From: Trichosporon coremiiforme
Lineage: Eukaryota; Basidiomycota; Tremellomycetes; Trichosporonales; Trichosporonaceae
Length of the DNA: 31,519 nucleotides
NCBI GenBank assembly: GCA_039545355.1
Contig: BCJJ01000074.1
Coordinates: 1-31,519 of the forward strand
Reading direction: 5' to 3'
Shown here one piece after another: positions 20,342-30,700 of this stretch (position 1 is the first letter of the stretch; every line of letters begins with the position of its first letter). Under the pieces are notes generated by a model. It saw nothing but the letters and a program-made list of their open reading frames with translations. It had not been told where the DNA came from and ran no database searches. The position numbers were made by a program, and so were the translations under genes.

Positions 20342-20926
20342 GGTAGTGCTCTGGACAGAGAGCTGGCCCGAGGCTTAGAGATACGATCAACAATTGTCTG
20401 GTTGATGAAGACCAGACAAAGGATGGTGGTGGAAGATCGAGAGATGGAGGTTGCAGCGGTGGTTTACCCGGACAATGACGGCAACGTCATGTCCGGGGTC
20501 ACATCGTTCGGTCGTGTGGGAGGAATGCAGCCGCGCACTCAACCGGCTCGGCGAATACTCCCGCTAATCGCTCACCACAGCACTTCTTAAACCGGAGGTC
20601 AATACCGAAGTGGCCACCCGGAATACAGGGGTTGACCGAATAGGGCAGTCCACGTGCTGCACTCCCGTTGCCGCTGCTGATCCTGGCCACCCTGGCGTCG
20701 CAGCCGCTTTCGTCGCGTCGCAGCTGGGACATTGCGGCAAGACGAGCTGAAACACCTCAGAGTAGCGTAATTCTGTTCCTTCCCGAGCCGATCCTCTGGT
20801 CTTGCTGTCAACCTTCCCCAGCCAGTCGCACGCGGCGTACGTGTCACACCATTCGGTCTCTACGTACACTTCCATGACACGCAACTGTCCTCTTGCTATC
20901 GCACACTCACCCATCGCACGACAACA
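20342..20926. promoter_or_regulatory. Divergent promoter, ANL-like gene and MAPR gene
   Basis: This 585 bp region lies between start codons at 20341 (minus) and 20927 (plus) and includes one CACGTG at 20651-20656. No coding sequence is recognised in it. Confidence 0.45.
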
Positions 20927-22017
20927 ATGAGCGTCCCAGTTGAGAAGGTCGAGAAGGTCGAGGTCGTCGAGCCCATTCCGGTTAAGCAGACAAAGGCTAC
21001 CAAGGTGAGTTTCCTCAGCCTGATTGCGCTAACTTGTTAACAGAAGAAGGACGATGGCAAGTCGCTCTTCTCCCACCTGCTGCCGCTGTTTGTCTTCCTG
21101 CCGCTGCTGTCTTACTTCCTCACCGGCACTCTGCACTTTGGCCAGGGCCCCGCGATTCAGTACTACGCCAAACAGGCGTACCGCGCTTCGCCGCTCGCGC
21201 CGGCCAAGAAGGTGTACACCCTCAAGCAGCTTGAGAAGTACGACGGCAGCGACCCGAAGCTCCCCATTCTCGTCTCCATCGACGGAGAGGTCTACGATGT
21301 CTCCAAGGGCGGACAGAGAATGTACGGCAAGGGTGCCGCTTACAACATGATGTGAGTAAGCTGTGGACGCTGCGAGCTGGTCCTCGACGGTCGCAGCAAC
21401 GCGAAGGAATGCATGCCCCAGCTTGCGGGTTGGAAAGGCGACAAGCTGACAGACAGGGCTGGCCGCGACGCCTCGCGCGCCTTCATCACCGGCTGCTTCG
21501 ACACGCACCAGACGCACGACCTCCGCGGTATCCCGGCGAGCGAGCTGAAGGTAAGTCCGAGCTTCCCCGACGAGCAGTCGTCGTTTCTGCTTCACTACCC
21601 CCGCGCACCAGCAACTGCGCGCGCCCGCATGCCTCGCGCGTTCGGGTTGTGCCGCCTGAGTGATGCAGGAGAGCCTACCTCTTTGGCGGGGACCTCTGAG
21701 CGCAGCTGGGGGAGTGCCCCTGCAGCTGGGTAGACGAGTTGGGCTTAGCTGACTTCCAGGCCCTTGACAAGTGGAAGGACTTCATGTCGCAGAAGTACGT
21801 GCACGTCGGCCGCGCGCTGCTTCCCGACATCGACCCGGACTCGCCGATTCCCGAGCCGTGCCGCCGCGACGACGCCGCTCACGGCCGCGAGGTTGAGCAG
21901 AAGAAGGCCAAGATCGCCGCGCAGGAGCGCGCGAAGCGTGCCGCTGCGGCGCACGCTCACGCTGGCGCTGGAGCTGGCTCTGGCTCTGACGGGGCTAAGA
22001 ACCCCCACGCCCACTAG
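20927..22017 (+). CDS. Membrane-anchored cytochrome b5-like heme/steroid-binding (MAPR family) protein
   Basis: Four exons (20927-21004, 21044-21351, 21457-21550, 21760-22017) give 245 residues. A Lys/Val/Glu-rich leader is followed by one transmembrane segment (about 34-56, LFSHLLPLFVFLPLLSYFL). The cytochrome b5-like domain then reads VYTLKQLEKYDGSD, PILVSIDGEVYDVSKGG, MYGKGAAYNMMAGRDASRAF and ALDKWKDFMSQKYVHVGRAL, the block order of PGRMC1/Dap1. Such proteins bind heme and support cytochrome P450 enzymes of sterol synthesis in the ER. The C-terminus is extended by a charged coiled-coil-like stretch and an Ala/His/Gly tail. Dap1 itself is shorter (about 150-170 residues), so I name the family rather than the orthologue. 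It is convergent with GTB1, 120 bp away. Confidence 0.88.
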
Positions 22018-22137
22018 GCGCACCAGGCGCATTGTAGCTGTAGAGGTGTACAGGGGATGCACATGCATGTCTAAGTCTACTTTTATCCGTTCTACATGGC
22101 GAGAGGGAAGGCGAACGAGGGGGAGGGAGAAGGGAGC

Positions 22138-24069
22138 CTACAGCTCGTCCTTAACCTGGACCTCCTCGGTGGTCTGAGCCCGGGCCTGGGGCTTGTCGCC
22201 CTCCGGCCAGCACAGCGCCGGACTCGTCGCCTTGAACTTGTACTCGCACTTCTCTGGCTCTGTAACGCTGAGAATCTCATTCTCCTTGCCACAGCTGACC
22301 TCGACATTGACGCTGCGGAACGGGCCGTTCCAGCACTTGGCGCCGTTGCGGTACCTCTGCTTGGAGTAATATTCAAGCGTGCCCTTTTCGGCGCCCTCGG
22401 CCCAGCCCTCAAAGCTGCCGAGCGAGTTTTGGCTCGAGTCCTTGTTGCTCTTCTGCGTCGCGCGGCCAAAGAAGCACAGCTCGTACGTGTAGTCGCCGGC
22501 TACTGTCGAGATGCACGTCCCGTCGAGCTTCTTCCACTCGCCGTCGGGGCCGTACTCGCCGTTCGTCAGCTTGTTGAGTGTCTGCTCCGTCGAGGTGATG
22601 CCTGACTGGAGGTCGGACACGGCGCGCTGCGCAGTGTTCGAGCGCTCACGCGCCTTCGCGACGTGCGCGCCGTCCTCGGCCACTTCGTACTCGCGCTTAC
22701 GCAGGATGCCGGCCGAGGTGAGGAAGTCGACGAGGCCGACGCGGATAGTGTCGTAGTACTCGAACAGACTGTCGGGAATGTACTCCTCGAGCTTGTACAC
22801 TGCGTCATTAGCTTGAGCCAGATAGTGGTAAGCTGGGAAACTTACGCAGGCTGTCCTCGTCGTCGTCGTCTGAGGAATTAGAGGCCGTGTCCTTCTGCAG
22901 CAAACCCTCCAGATCCTCGCGCAGGAGGTGGTTCAACTCCCACTCGCTGATCGCGCCGTCGGGATTCTTCAGCGCATACAGCAGCGGCTCGGCTTCGGGG
23001 GTCTCGTCGTCCTCCTGCTCCGTGATGAACACGCCCTCGACCGGTTCGGCGCCCTCCTCCTGCTTCACCTCGGTCGACTCAGAGGCAGAGTCAGGGATCT
23101 GACCAGTGAGCTCGCGGTATCCGACGACGGCAGCCTTGACGGCCATGTCCTGTCCGTTCGGGTTCCAGTTGTTCGACAGCTCGCCCAGGATAGCAAGCAC
23201 GCTCTCGAGGTCGGAACGGAGCGACTTGGACTCCTCCTTCAGCTTCGTAACGGCGTCGCGGTGACGCTCGAGAGAGCGGAACAGCGCTGCGTGTCAGTTT
23301 ATCTGCCGATCCTATGGTAAACTCACGAGTCGCCTTCTTCTTTTCGAGGTCGTCGCGGCTGATGTCTTCGGCTCGCTTCAGTGCCGCCTGGGCCGCGGAA
23401 AGCTCCGCCTCCTTTTCTGTGAGCTCGGCGCGCTTGCTCTTCAGCTCGTCCTCGAGCCGCTGCCTCTCCTTGCCTGCAAAGTTGACGTAGGTAGAGCGGA
23501 TCTTGCCGCCCGTCTTGCGCAGCTTGGCCTCGCGCTCCGTCCGCTCGCGGTACTCCTTCGCAACCTCGGCGCAGCGGTTCGGACACGCTCCGGTCACCCA
23601 CTCGTCGCTGCCGTCGCAGCACTCGGGGTCTGGCGTTAGCTAGCATTCGCGGCTTGCATCTCTCTACCTCGAACAGATGTACTCACCACAGATACCGTCG
23701 TTCACCCGTCCAGACCTAATGCGGCCGGGAATGTGTCCCTCGTTCTTGCAGTAGAACCACGCATTCGACCTTCCCTCGCACGCAGAAGTACCCGGCTCGT
23801 CCGAACCGTCGGCGCAGTCGCAGTAGTCGTCGTTAACGGCGGAGAACGAGATCACGCCAGAGCCGTCAAGACACGCAAACTTGCCATCGGCACCGGTGTA
23901 CTTGGAGGCGACTGTGGTTAGTCACGGAGCTCGGGCCGGGAGGTCTGGAGGAGGGGTTTCGGGGACGAGGATGGCAGAACGTACGAGCTGGGTCAAGACC
24001 GCGGATCTCAGCACCCGCCGAGACCGCGGAAAGAGCGCTCAGCGCACCGAACAGCGCTGCTAACTGCAT
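22138..24069 (-). CDS. GTB1: Glucosidase II beta subunit (PRKCSH/Gtb1), ER resident
   Basis: Five exons (23985-24069, 23687-23911, 23327-23629, 22846-23286, 22138-22799) give 571 residues. A signal peptide (LAALFGALSALSAVSAGA) is followed by two LDL-receptor-A-like cysteine modules (FACLDGSG to DDYCDCADGSDE; NDGICDPECCDGSDEW), then a long Lys/Glu coiled coil, an acidic segment, and a C-terminal MRH domain (DYTYELCFFGRA, AKCWNGPFRS, EPEKCEYKF). The protein ends in KDEL, an ER retrieval signal. It recruits and retains the catalytic alpha subunit, which trims glucose from N-glycans in the calnexin cycle; the alpha subunit is not in this window. The order of modules and the MRH cysteines make the assignment firm. 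A candidate UPR element lies just upstream. Confidence 0.95.
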
Positions 24070-24127
24070 GGTTTTGTGGTGGTGAAGCGTCGAGGGCGAT
24101 ATTGTCGTGTCGTCACTTACCCCGCGC

Positions 24128-24134
24128 CACGCTG
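24128..24134 (-). promoter_or_regulatory. Candidate unfolded-protein-response element (CAGCGTG)
   Basis: The minus strand reads CAGCGTG about 60 bases upstream of the GTB1 ATG, the core of the yeast UPRE bound by Hac1. GTB1 encodes an ER glycan-processing subunit, a typical UPR target. A seven-base match is weak and whether this organism's Hac1/Hxl1 uses it is unknown. Confidence 0.25.
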
Positions 24135-25414
24135 ATCGTTAGGGTCCGCGTGCCTAAAGTGCGGGATGGAGGTCAACGGAAAGAACACGTGGTGGCGCCT
24201 AACTGATGCCAGGCTGGGTTAGGCATGCAATCGTCGGTAGGACGCCGAGTTGACCGCGGGGAAGGACCGATGTGAAACAAGTTATGCATCGAAGAGCATA
24301 ACATGAGGGGATCGCTGCTTTAACGCAGAGACGCATTCGATAGAGTCGCCATTGTTATATGCTACAGCCGCAGTGTTCGGCCTCAATCCCTGACAATTTT
24401 GTAGGTTGTTAGCTTGGTGAGCCTCCGGTGCGCTAGGCAGCACCGAAGCTTTTATCAGAGTGATCGTTGGTGTCACTTCAGGGGGATTCCAGAGCATTAG
24501 AAGCATCACTGACTACCTTCCAAGCATCAAGCGCTAGCATGGCCGTTGTGACAAGTGCCGAGGAATCCGCCTGGAGCTTGGAGGCTGGGTGTTCTTGGGC
24601 CCCGCTCCGTGCCAAGGTCCGGTGACGGGGATGCGATGATCCGCCAGAACTCCACACAAGTGGTCGCTTGTGATCGTGAGAGTTATAGACCATGGTGCAC
24701 TTCTCTACGGCTGATCAGCGGAGAAGAGCTCGCTTCTACATGCCTGGCTGCACCACGTAGGGAATAGGTCCGTCATGCATCACGTCAAGCTCGCCAGTGT
24801 GTGGAGCAATTGGAGCCTGTGCGCGCCTGGCTTGTTGACATTTGGACGGTGCGTGGAGGCTGCGCCTAAAAATGAGCGGTGGAGGGACAAAGATAGGCGC
24901 AATAGCCGTAAGAGGCCGAGCGAATTCGGAGTATCCCCGCAAAAAGGTCAGACGAGTGAGCCGGTGAGCACTGACGGTGCGTCGTCGGCTCGCAGCTCGG
25001 TTGGCTGATTTTTGGCATTGGCTGGGCGTCATGCGATATGGGGGTGGAGGGGCATTGGACGCCGGACACGGGGGGGCGGACACAGTACAGAGCAGGCCAT
25101 CGCCGCTCTCACTGGCTGAAGGGGTGCGGGGCTGGGGGCTGAGGGTGACTCGGGAAGAAGAGGTGAGGGATCCATGGGGCTTGCCGGGGCTCGTTTGCTC
25201 CCAGCTCCCACCGGTTCGGTGGTGCACGATGCCACGGATCCCACGGAGCAGGACGGGCTTCACACCCAGGGCAGGCAGCTGGCTCCATGTGCGGTAATGT
25301 CATGACGATCGGTTGCTTGCGGGTACTTTAACCGAGTCGTGCGCGTCTAACTGCCGGACCTATACCGAGCCGAGCACGCGGAAACAGAAATCACACCCCC
25401 GCAGCTCCCACTGG

Positions 25415-25419
25415 CCAAT
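25415..25419 (+). promoter_or_regulatory. CCAAT box upstream of ETF-QO
   Basis: The sequence ctggccaatggcc lies 122-126 bases before the ATG of a nuclear gene for a mitochondrial electron-transfer enzyme. HAP/NF-Y complexes bind CCAAT in fungal respiratory gene promoters. The link is inferred from position and gene class. Confidence 0.35.
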
Positions 25420-25540
25420 GGCCGCCCCCGCGTATCTAACCACCACGGCCCGCCTACTTGAAAGATCGCTCCAGGCTATCTAGTTTGCCTTCTGTCTGTA
25501 TCTCACCCCCCAGCCCCAGCACGAACAGGTTCGGTACACC

Positions 25541-27710
25541 ATGTCCCTTGCTCAGCGCTGGATTGGATCCTCCAGGACGCGGCTCGCTGCCGCCGCCGCC
25601 AGACCCCGCGTCACCGTTCACCGCAACGCCCTCCGCTCCGGCGCCCGCTTCTACGCTTCCGAGGCTGAGGCCGAGGAGGCTTTCAACCCGGATGAGGTCG
25701 AGCGCGCCACCGACGAGGTCGACGTCTGTATCGTCGGAGGAGGCCCTGCTGGTCTCAGTGCTGCCATCCGCCTGAAGCAGCTCGACACCGACGACTCGCT
25801 CCGTGTTGTCGTCCTGGAGAAGGCTGCTGAGCCCGGTAAGTCTGCCGAGTGCCGAGCCGCGACACGGCTCGGGAAAGTGTTCCGGGCGTCCGAAACTGAC
25901 GGAAACCAGGAAACCACATCATGTCCGGTGCCGTTCTTGAGCCCCGCGCGCTTGACGAGCTCCTCCCCAACTGGAAGGAGGACGGCGCTCCCCTCAATCA
26001 GCCCGCTCTCAAGGACACCATGAAGTTCCTTACCCAGAACATGGCCTTCCCCCTCCCGCACCCTCCCCAGATGAACAACGACGGCAACTACATCGTCTCG
26101 CTCTCGCGTGTCGTCGCCTGGCTCGCTGAGCAGGCTGAGGCTCTCGGTGTCGAGGTCTACCCTGGTTTCGCTGGTGCCAAGCCCGTTTACAACGAGGACG
26201 GCTCGCTCAAGGGTGTCTGCACTGGTGACGTCGGTCTCGACAAGAACTTCCAGCCCAAGGACTCGTACGAGCCCGGTATGGAATTCCACGCCAAGGTCAC
26301 TCTCATCGCTGAGGGTGCCCACGGCTCGCTCTCCAAGGTTCTCCAGAACAAGTACAACCTCCGCGAGGGCAAGGACCCTCAGACTTACGGTCTCGGTATC
26401 AAGGAGGTTTGGCGTGTGCGCGACGAGGTTTACGAGCCCGGAAAGGTCATCCACACCATGGGATGGCCCCTCGACTACAAGACCTACGGTGGATCGTTCC
26501 TCTACCACATGGAGGACAACATGGTTACCATGGGTCTCGTTGTCGGTCTCGACTACCCGAACCCGTACCTCTCGCCTTACCAGGAGTTCCAGCGCATGAA
26601 GCACCACCCCTTCTTTGCTGAGATCCTCAAGGGCGGTGAGCGTCTCGCTTACGGTGCCCGTGCCCTCAACGAGGGTGGTCTCCAGTCGATCCCCAAGCTC
26701 TACTTCCCCGGTGGAGCTCTCATCGGATGCTCGGCCGGTTTCCTCAACGTTCCCAAGATCAAGGGAACCCACAACGCCATGAAGTCTGGTATGGTCGCTG
26801 CCGAGGAGATCTACAAGCAGTTCCAGGAGAACCCTGAGGCTGAGCAGATTGACATGTCTGGCTACGAGAAGGAGATGGAGAACTCGTGGGTCTACGATGA
26901 GCTCCGCGAGGTCCGCAACATCCGCCCCTCGTTCCACAACCCTCTCGGTCTCTGGGGAGGCATGGCCTGGTCTGGTCTTGACTCGATGATCCTCAAGGGC
27001 AAGGTCCCCTTCACTTTCCACCACCCCAAGGAGGACTCTGCCGCCACTGAGCTCGCTTCGCACCACAAGCCCATCAACTACCCGAAGCCCGACAACGAGC
27101 TCTCGTTCGACATCCTGACTTCCGTTTCGCTTACTGGCACCAACCACGCCGAGAACCAGCCGGTGCACCTCCGACTTCCTCCCGGAAAGGAGGCCCGCGA
27201 GCACCACGTTGAGGAGAACGTCTCCAAGTACGCCGGTCTCCTTGGTCGTGTTTGCCCTGCCGCTGTCTACGAGTACCAGGACGCTGAGGGAGCGGAGGTG
27301 GACGCCGAAGGCAAGAAGTTCGTCATCAACTCGCAGAACTGCATCCACGTGAGTAACTTTGGTTTTTGCTGCGGCGACCGGTGGCCGCGAGCCGGGGCAC
27401 CGAACTCCGGATCGGGTCGAGGTTCGGTATTCGGCGGTCCCTATTGATTGCCGAGCCGGACCCGCAGTCTTCCGGACCCCCGCTAGATGACGAGGGCGAT
27501 AGCTGACATATTTAGTGCAAGACCTGCTCCATCAAGACACCTACCCAGGACATCACCTGGACCGTTCCCGAGGGCGGTGGTGGTCCCAAGTACAGTGAGT
27601 ATCTGTTGCTTGGCAGCGCCCCCCTGCGCCCATCTGGCGTGGCACAGCGGGTGCAAGTGCCGTTTGCCGCTGCTGGGAGTGAAACAAGCTGACAATCAGA
27701 CCTCACCTAA
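25541..27710 (+). CDS. CIR2: Electron transfer flavoprotein-ubiquinone oxidoreductase (ETF-QO), mitochondrial
   Basis: Four exons (25541-25835, 25910-27348, 27516-27594, 27700-27710) give 607 residues; the human ETFDH precursor is 617. The N-terminus ([22 protein letters not shown]) is a mitochondrial presequence. The FAD-binding [14 protein letters not shown] follows at about 62-76, then [20 protein letters not shown] and [19 protein letters not shown], all ETF-QO signatures. Near the C-terminus [10 protein letters not shown] and [12 protein letters not shown] supply the four cysteines for the [4Fe-4S] cluster; an intron splits the last motif between His578 and Cys579. The last coding exon is only 11 nt and ends KYNLT. 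The enzyme passes electrons from ETF, reduced by acyl-CoA dehydrogenases, to ubiquinone in the inner membrane. CIR2 is the yeast name; human ETFDH is the orthologue. Confidence 0.96.
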
Positions 27711-30700
27711 ACGCATCATGCATATGATAATGATAGAGACAGCAAGCAGCAGCCATTTAGTATTTCCATCCCCATCCATCGACTAGTATGTTGGTACCAA
27801 AACCAGAGCGGGGCTGCGACCAGCCGGGCACGCCCGGGCTCGTGCGCATGACGCCCCACTGATGTAAGAGCTTTTACTTCGCCGTGTACCGTTGCAGGAT
27901 GCCAGCCTTTTGTCCAGTCACTGACCAGATGTTGCAACATACCCACGGACCCACAGTCCAATCATCCCTCGTAGACTCGCTGCCGCTTGACAGCCGAAGG
28001 AGGAGGGAGGAGAGCTCCCGCGGCGCGGCGCCACTGTTATCCGTGCTTTGGCGTTATCTGATCGGTCATTACGTCGCATGAGCAGGGGCTTCCTGCTGGG
28101 CCTCGTTCTTCACACTTTCCTATTGTCCACGAGAATAAGCTCATGGCTCAGGTTTCCGCGAAGCCGTCCAACGACGCCGCGAGCGGTACGCTCCCTCCGC
28201 AAACCCGGACAAGCCGAAGGAAGCAAGCGCGCAGCATGGGCAAGCTGCAACATACGCAAATCGCAGCAAGTGAGGCACCGGTCAACATTGGCCACTGGCC
28301 CTTCCCCCGCCGTCCCTCCTTCCTCTCTCTAACTCGCTGCCTGCTCGATCGAAATGAGACGCCTCCGAGAGGGTCATCGGCGCCAAACCCCACTTCCCAG
28401 ATGAGAGGGCTGCCAGAAGGTGACCATTCGGCAAGTCTCGGATCCTGCTTCCTCCTGAAATGGGCATGAAGGTACGTCGACATCTGCAGTCGGCACAGGT
28501 CCGGCGAAGAAGCATCGAAATCTAAAGCAGCGCACTCACCCGCGTCCGCTCAACCTCCGTTAGCTTCTTAGCAAGCCATGGGTTTGGGTGTTCAGGAAAG
28601 GAAGGGGTGCATTCGTTTGGGGCCATGGGGCTTCCGTCGTCCTGCACGTTATGGGAGACGAAGGGGCTGGACTCGTCGTCCGGCTCGCCAGGAAAAGAGA
28701 GGGAAAGTGAAGTCTGGGCAGGACTCGAGACCCGACCCACACTCGTGATCTTGGGGCCATAAGGGGCCATCTGTTGGTGACGGCCCCAATCAGTTCTTCC
28801 GCCTGGCCCTCTGCGGGTGGCCAATAGGTGTTGCGGACCTCGTAGGATGCACCCAGGATGGACGAGGCATGTGCGCCAGGCACCTGCCACTCACATTCAC
28901 AGCCGGACGACGCCGCAACTCAACCATTACTGGACACCTTCAGGTTTGAGCTGAGGCGTCCTGTAGCTGCGTGCCTTCGCCACCGCTGCCGCCGCCTCGA
29001 GACAGCACGGGTATGGCTTGGCGCTTCCGTCCAGTCTTTGGCCAGTCAATGTCCGTCATTGATCTCTCCCACAACTGTCCAGACCCGTCGGACCACCAAG
29101 CTGAGTGGCATGTCGTTTCGGCCGTGTCTCTTCCCTAACTCGCGGAATGCGGCGGCACCCTTCGCAGACCCAACTTGACCTTTCGGCGGCATCCAACTCA
29201 CATGACAGACATTGTGAGGGATATTACGGGGCGCGTGACTGTCTGCTGATAAAAGCGGCGAGACCCGGGTGGTTGATATTGTTCCACTCATAGTCATGGA
29301 TGAGGCGGCAACGGCAGCCACAGTGCTAACAGCTCCAGGCGGCGTTAGCGGCAACGCTCACTCGTCCCGTGCCGTCCTTGATCATGTTGGTTCCCCCGCG
29401 ACAGCGAACGCCAGTGAGTGCCCGTGCTTTTGGTCAACCGACAAGCGACAGGCACAGTTATCTGGCAGACTGGGGTAAGTGCGTATCGATGCGACACTGG
29501 TTACAGCGGCGACGTGCCCGCCCACGGCCGTGTCTCAGAGCACCGCCAACGGACCCAATGCGCCTGGCGTCGTTGTGTGACCTTCAGAAGCAATCTCACT
29601 CACCGCGCTCTGTCCACTCAGTCTCACTATCTATCGTGCTCGAGCACTCTGCCGTTCTGAGCCGTTACACCCTGCGATTCCCCGTGTATCCCCACTTTTC
29701 CCCACTCAACTCACGTCCACTGCACAGCCAGCACGAGCTATCCGCACCGGTATCATGCACGCCCGAAGAGACCTCACAATAGCGAGCCCCAAGTCTCGGC
29801 CGCACATGGCGTCAGTCTTGCGAAACCGGCGCCGGCCCCGCACGCTCCATCAACGCCAATCATGGCTGTTTGATGGGAAAAGGAATATGGAATCCCGTCT
29901 CGCGGAATGCGGAGTTGCGCGATGTCATGTCGGCTGTCTCAGAAAGTACCCAGTGACATCTCATCGCCGTCGCCGTACCGTCGCCGTCCTGGAATACTAC
30001 TGGGCCGACATTACGCACCCTGTGATCATTGCAGCCCCGAAGCCACTGCAGTGGGACCGGGAGGCACAGGCACCCCAGAAAATCTAAGTGCACCACATGT
30101 ACCGTAGGGAGTGGAGGGGAATGTCAAAGGCCTCAAACAGAGCACGCCGTAGTGTCACTGCAGATGCTATCGCACTTCTCGAAGCGGTGGGGAACATTCC
30201 ATGTCGGCACTCCGGGCGAAGCACGGCAGCGCAAAGGCGACAATACGTTAGCGACGCCCGGAGAAGCGTCATGTCGCGAGTCGAGAGCCCGAGCGCTGCT
30301 GAATTCGGACCTGGGACCCTGCGTCGGGTGGCTAAGGCTATCTTCTGTGTCTGCTCCCATCATTCGACTCACACTCACTAGTTACTTACCCCGGCAACTG
30401 AGCTGTGCCATCACAAATGAATCGCCGGTGTGCACTGCAGGAACGGCAAGGCACAGGAACGACTTGGATAAACGACGAGGGGCCACTCACATCGACAGGA
30501 TCTGAAGGAATGAGGATCAGTGCACACACGCGCATGTCGGTGCTGACACTCTGCTGGCACGACATGCGCAGGGCATCCAACGCCAGTAAAGCACCTGCAC
30601 GCTCGGCAGGTGACCAGGGCACAGCGGAATTCCAGGGCAGACGCAGCGCAGACGAGCTCCGCATGGTGAATCCGGCCATCACAAGCGACGAAACCAGGAC

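Larger units (their letters stand above)
24070..25540. other. Long divergent region, GTB1 and ETF-QO
   Basis: This 1.47 kb stretch lies between start codons at 24069 (minus) and 25541 (plus). It includes CACGTG at 24186, a UPR-like element at 24128 and a CCAAT box at 25415. Open frames such as 24736-25263 (minus) translate to low-complexity Pro/Ser/Arg sequence without recognisable domains. No RNA gene was seen. Confidence 0.5.

Noticed and set aside
25651..27348. 565-codon open frame on the minus strand opposite ETF-QO
   Set aside because: It mirrors the strong codon bias of the true gene: its Val/Leu/Glu-rich translation lacks domains, and the plus strand encodes a textbook ETF-QO.
28522..29400. 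Minus-strand exon chain with several gtgag and ctaac signals
   Set aside because: Coding-like pieces lie in different frames, acceptors are too far from or too near to branch motifs, and no full model was consistent.
30133..30679. Two-exon minus-strand gene joining 30390-30679 to 30133-30331
   Set aside because: The frame can be kept, but the presumed intron has no gctRAC-like motif near its 3' end, unlike the recognised introns, and the product matches nothing I know.
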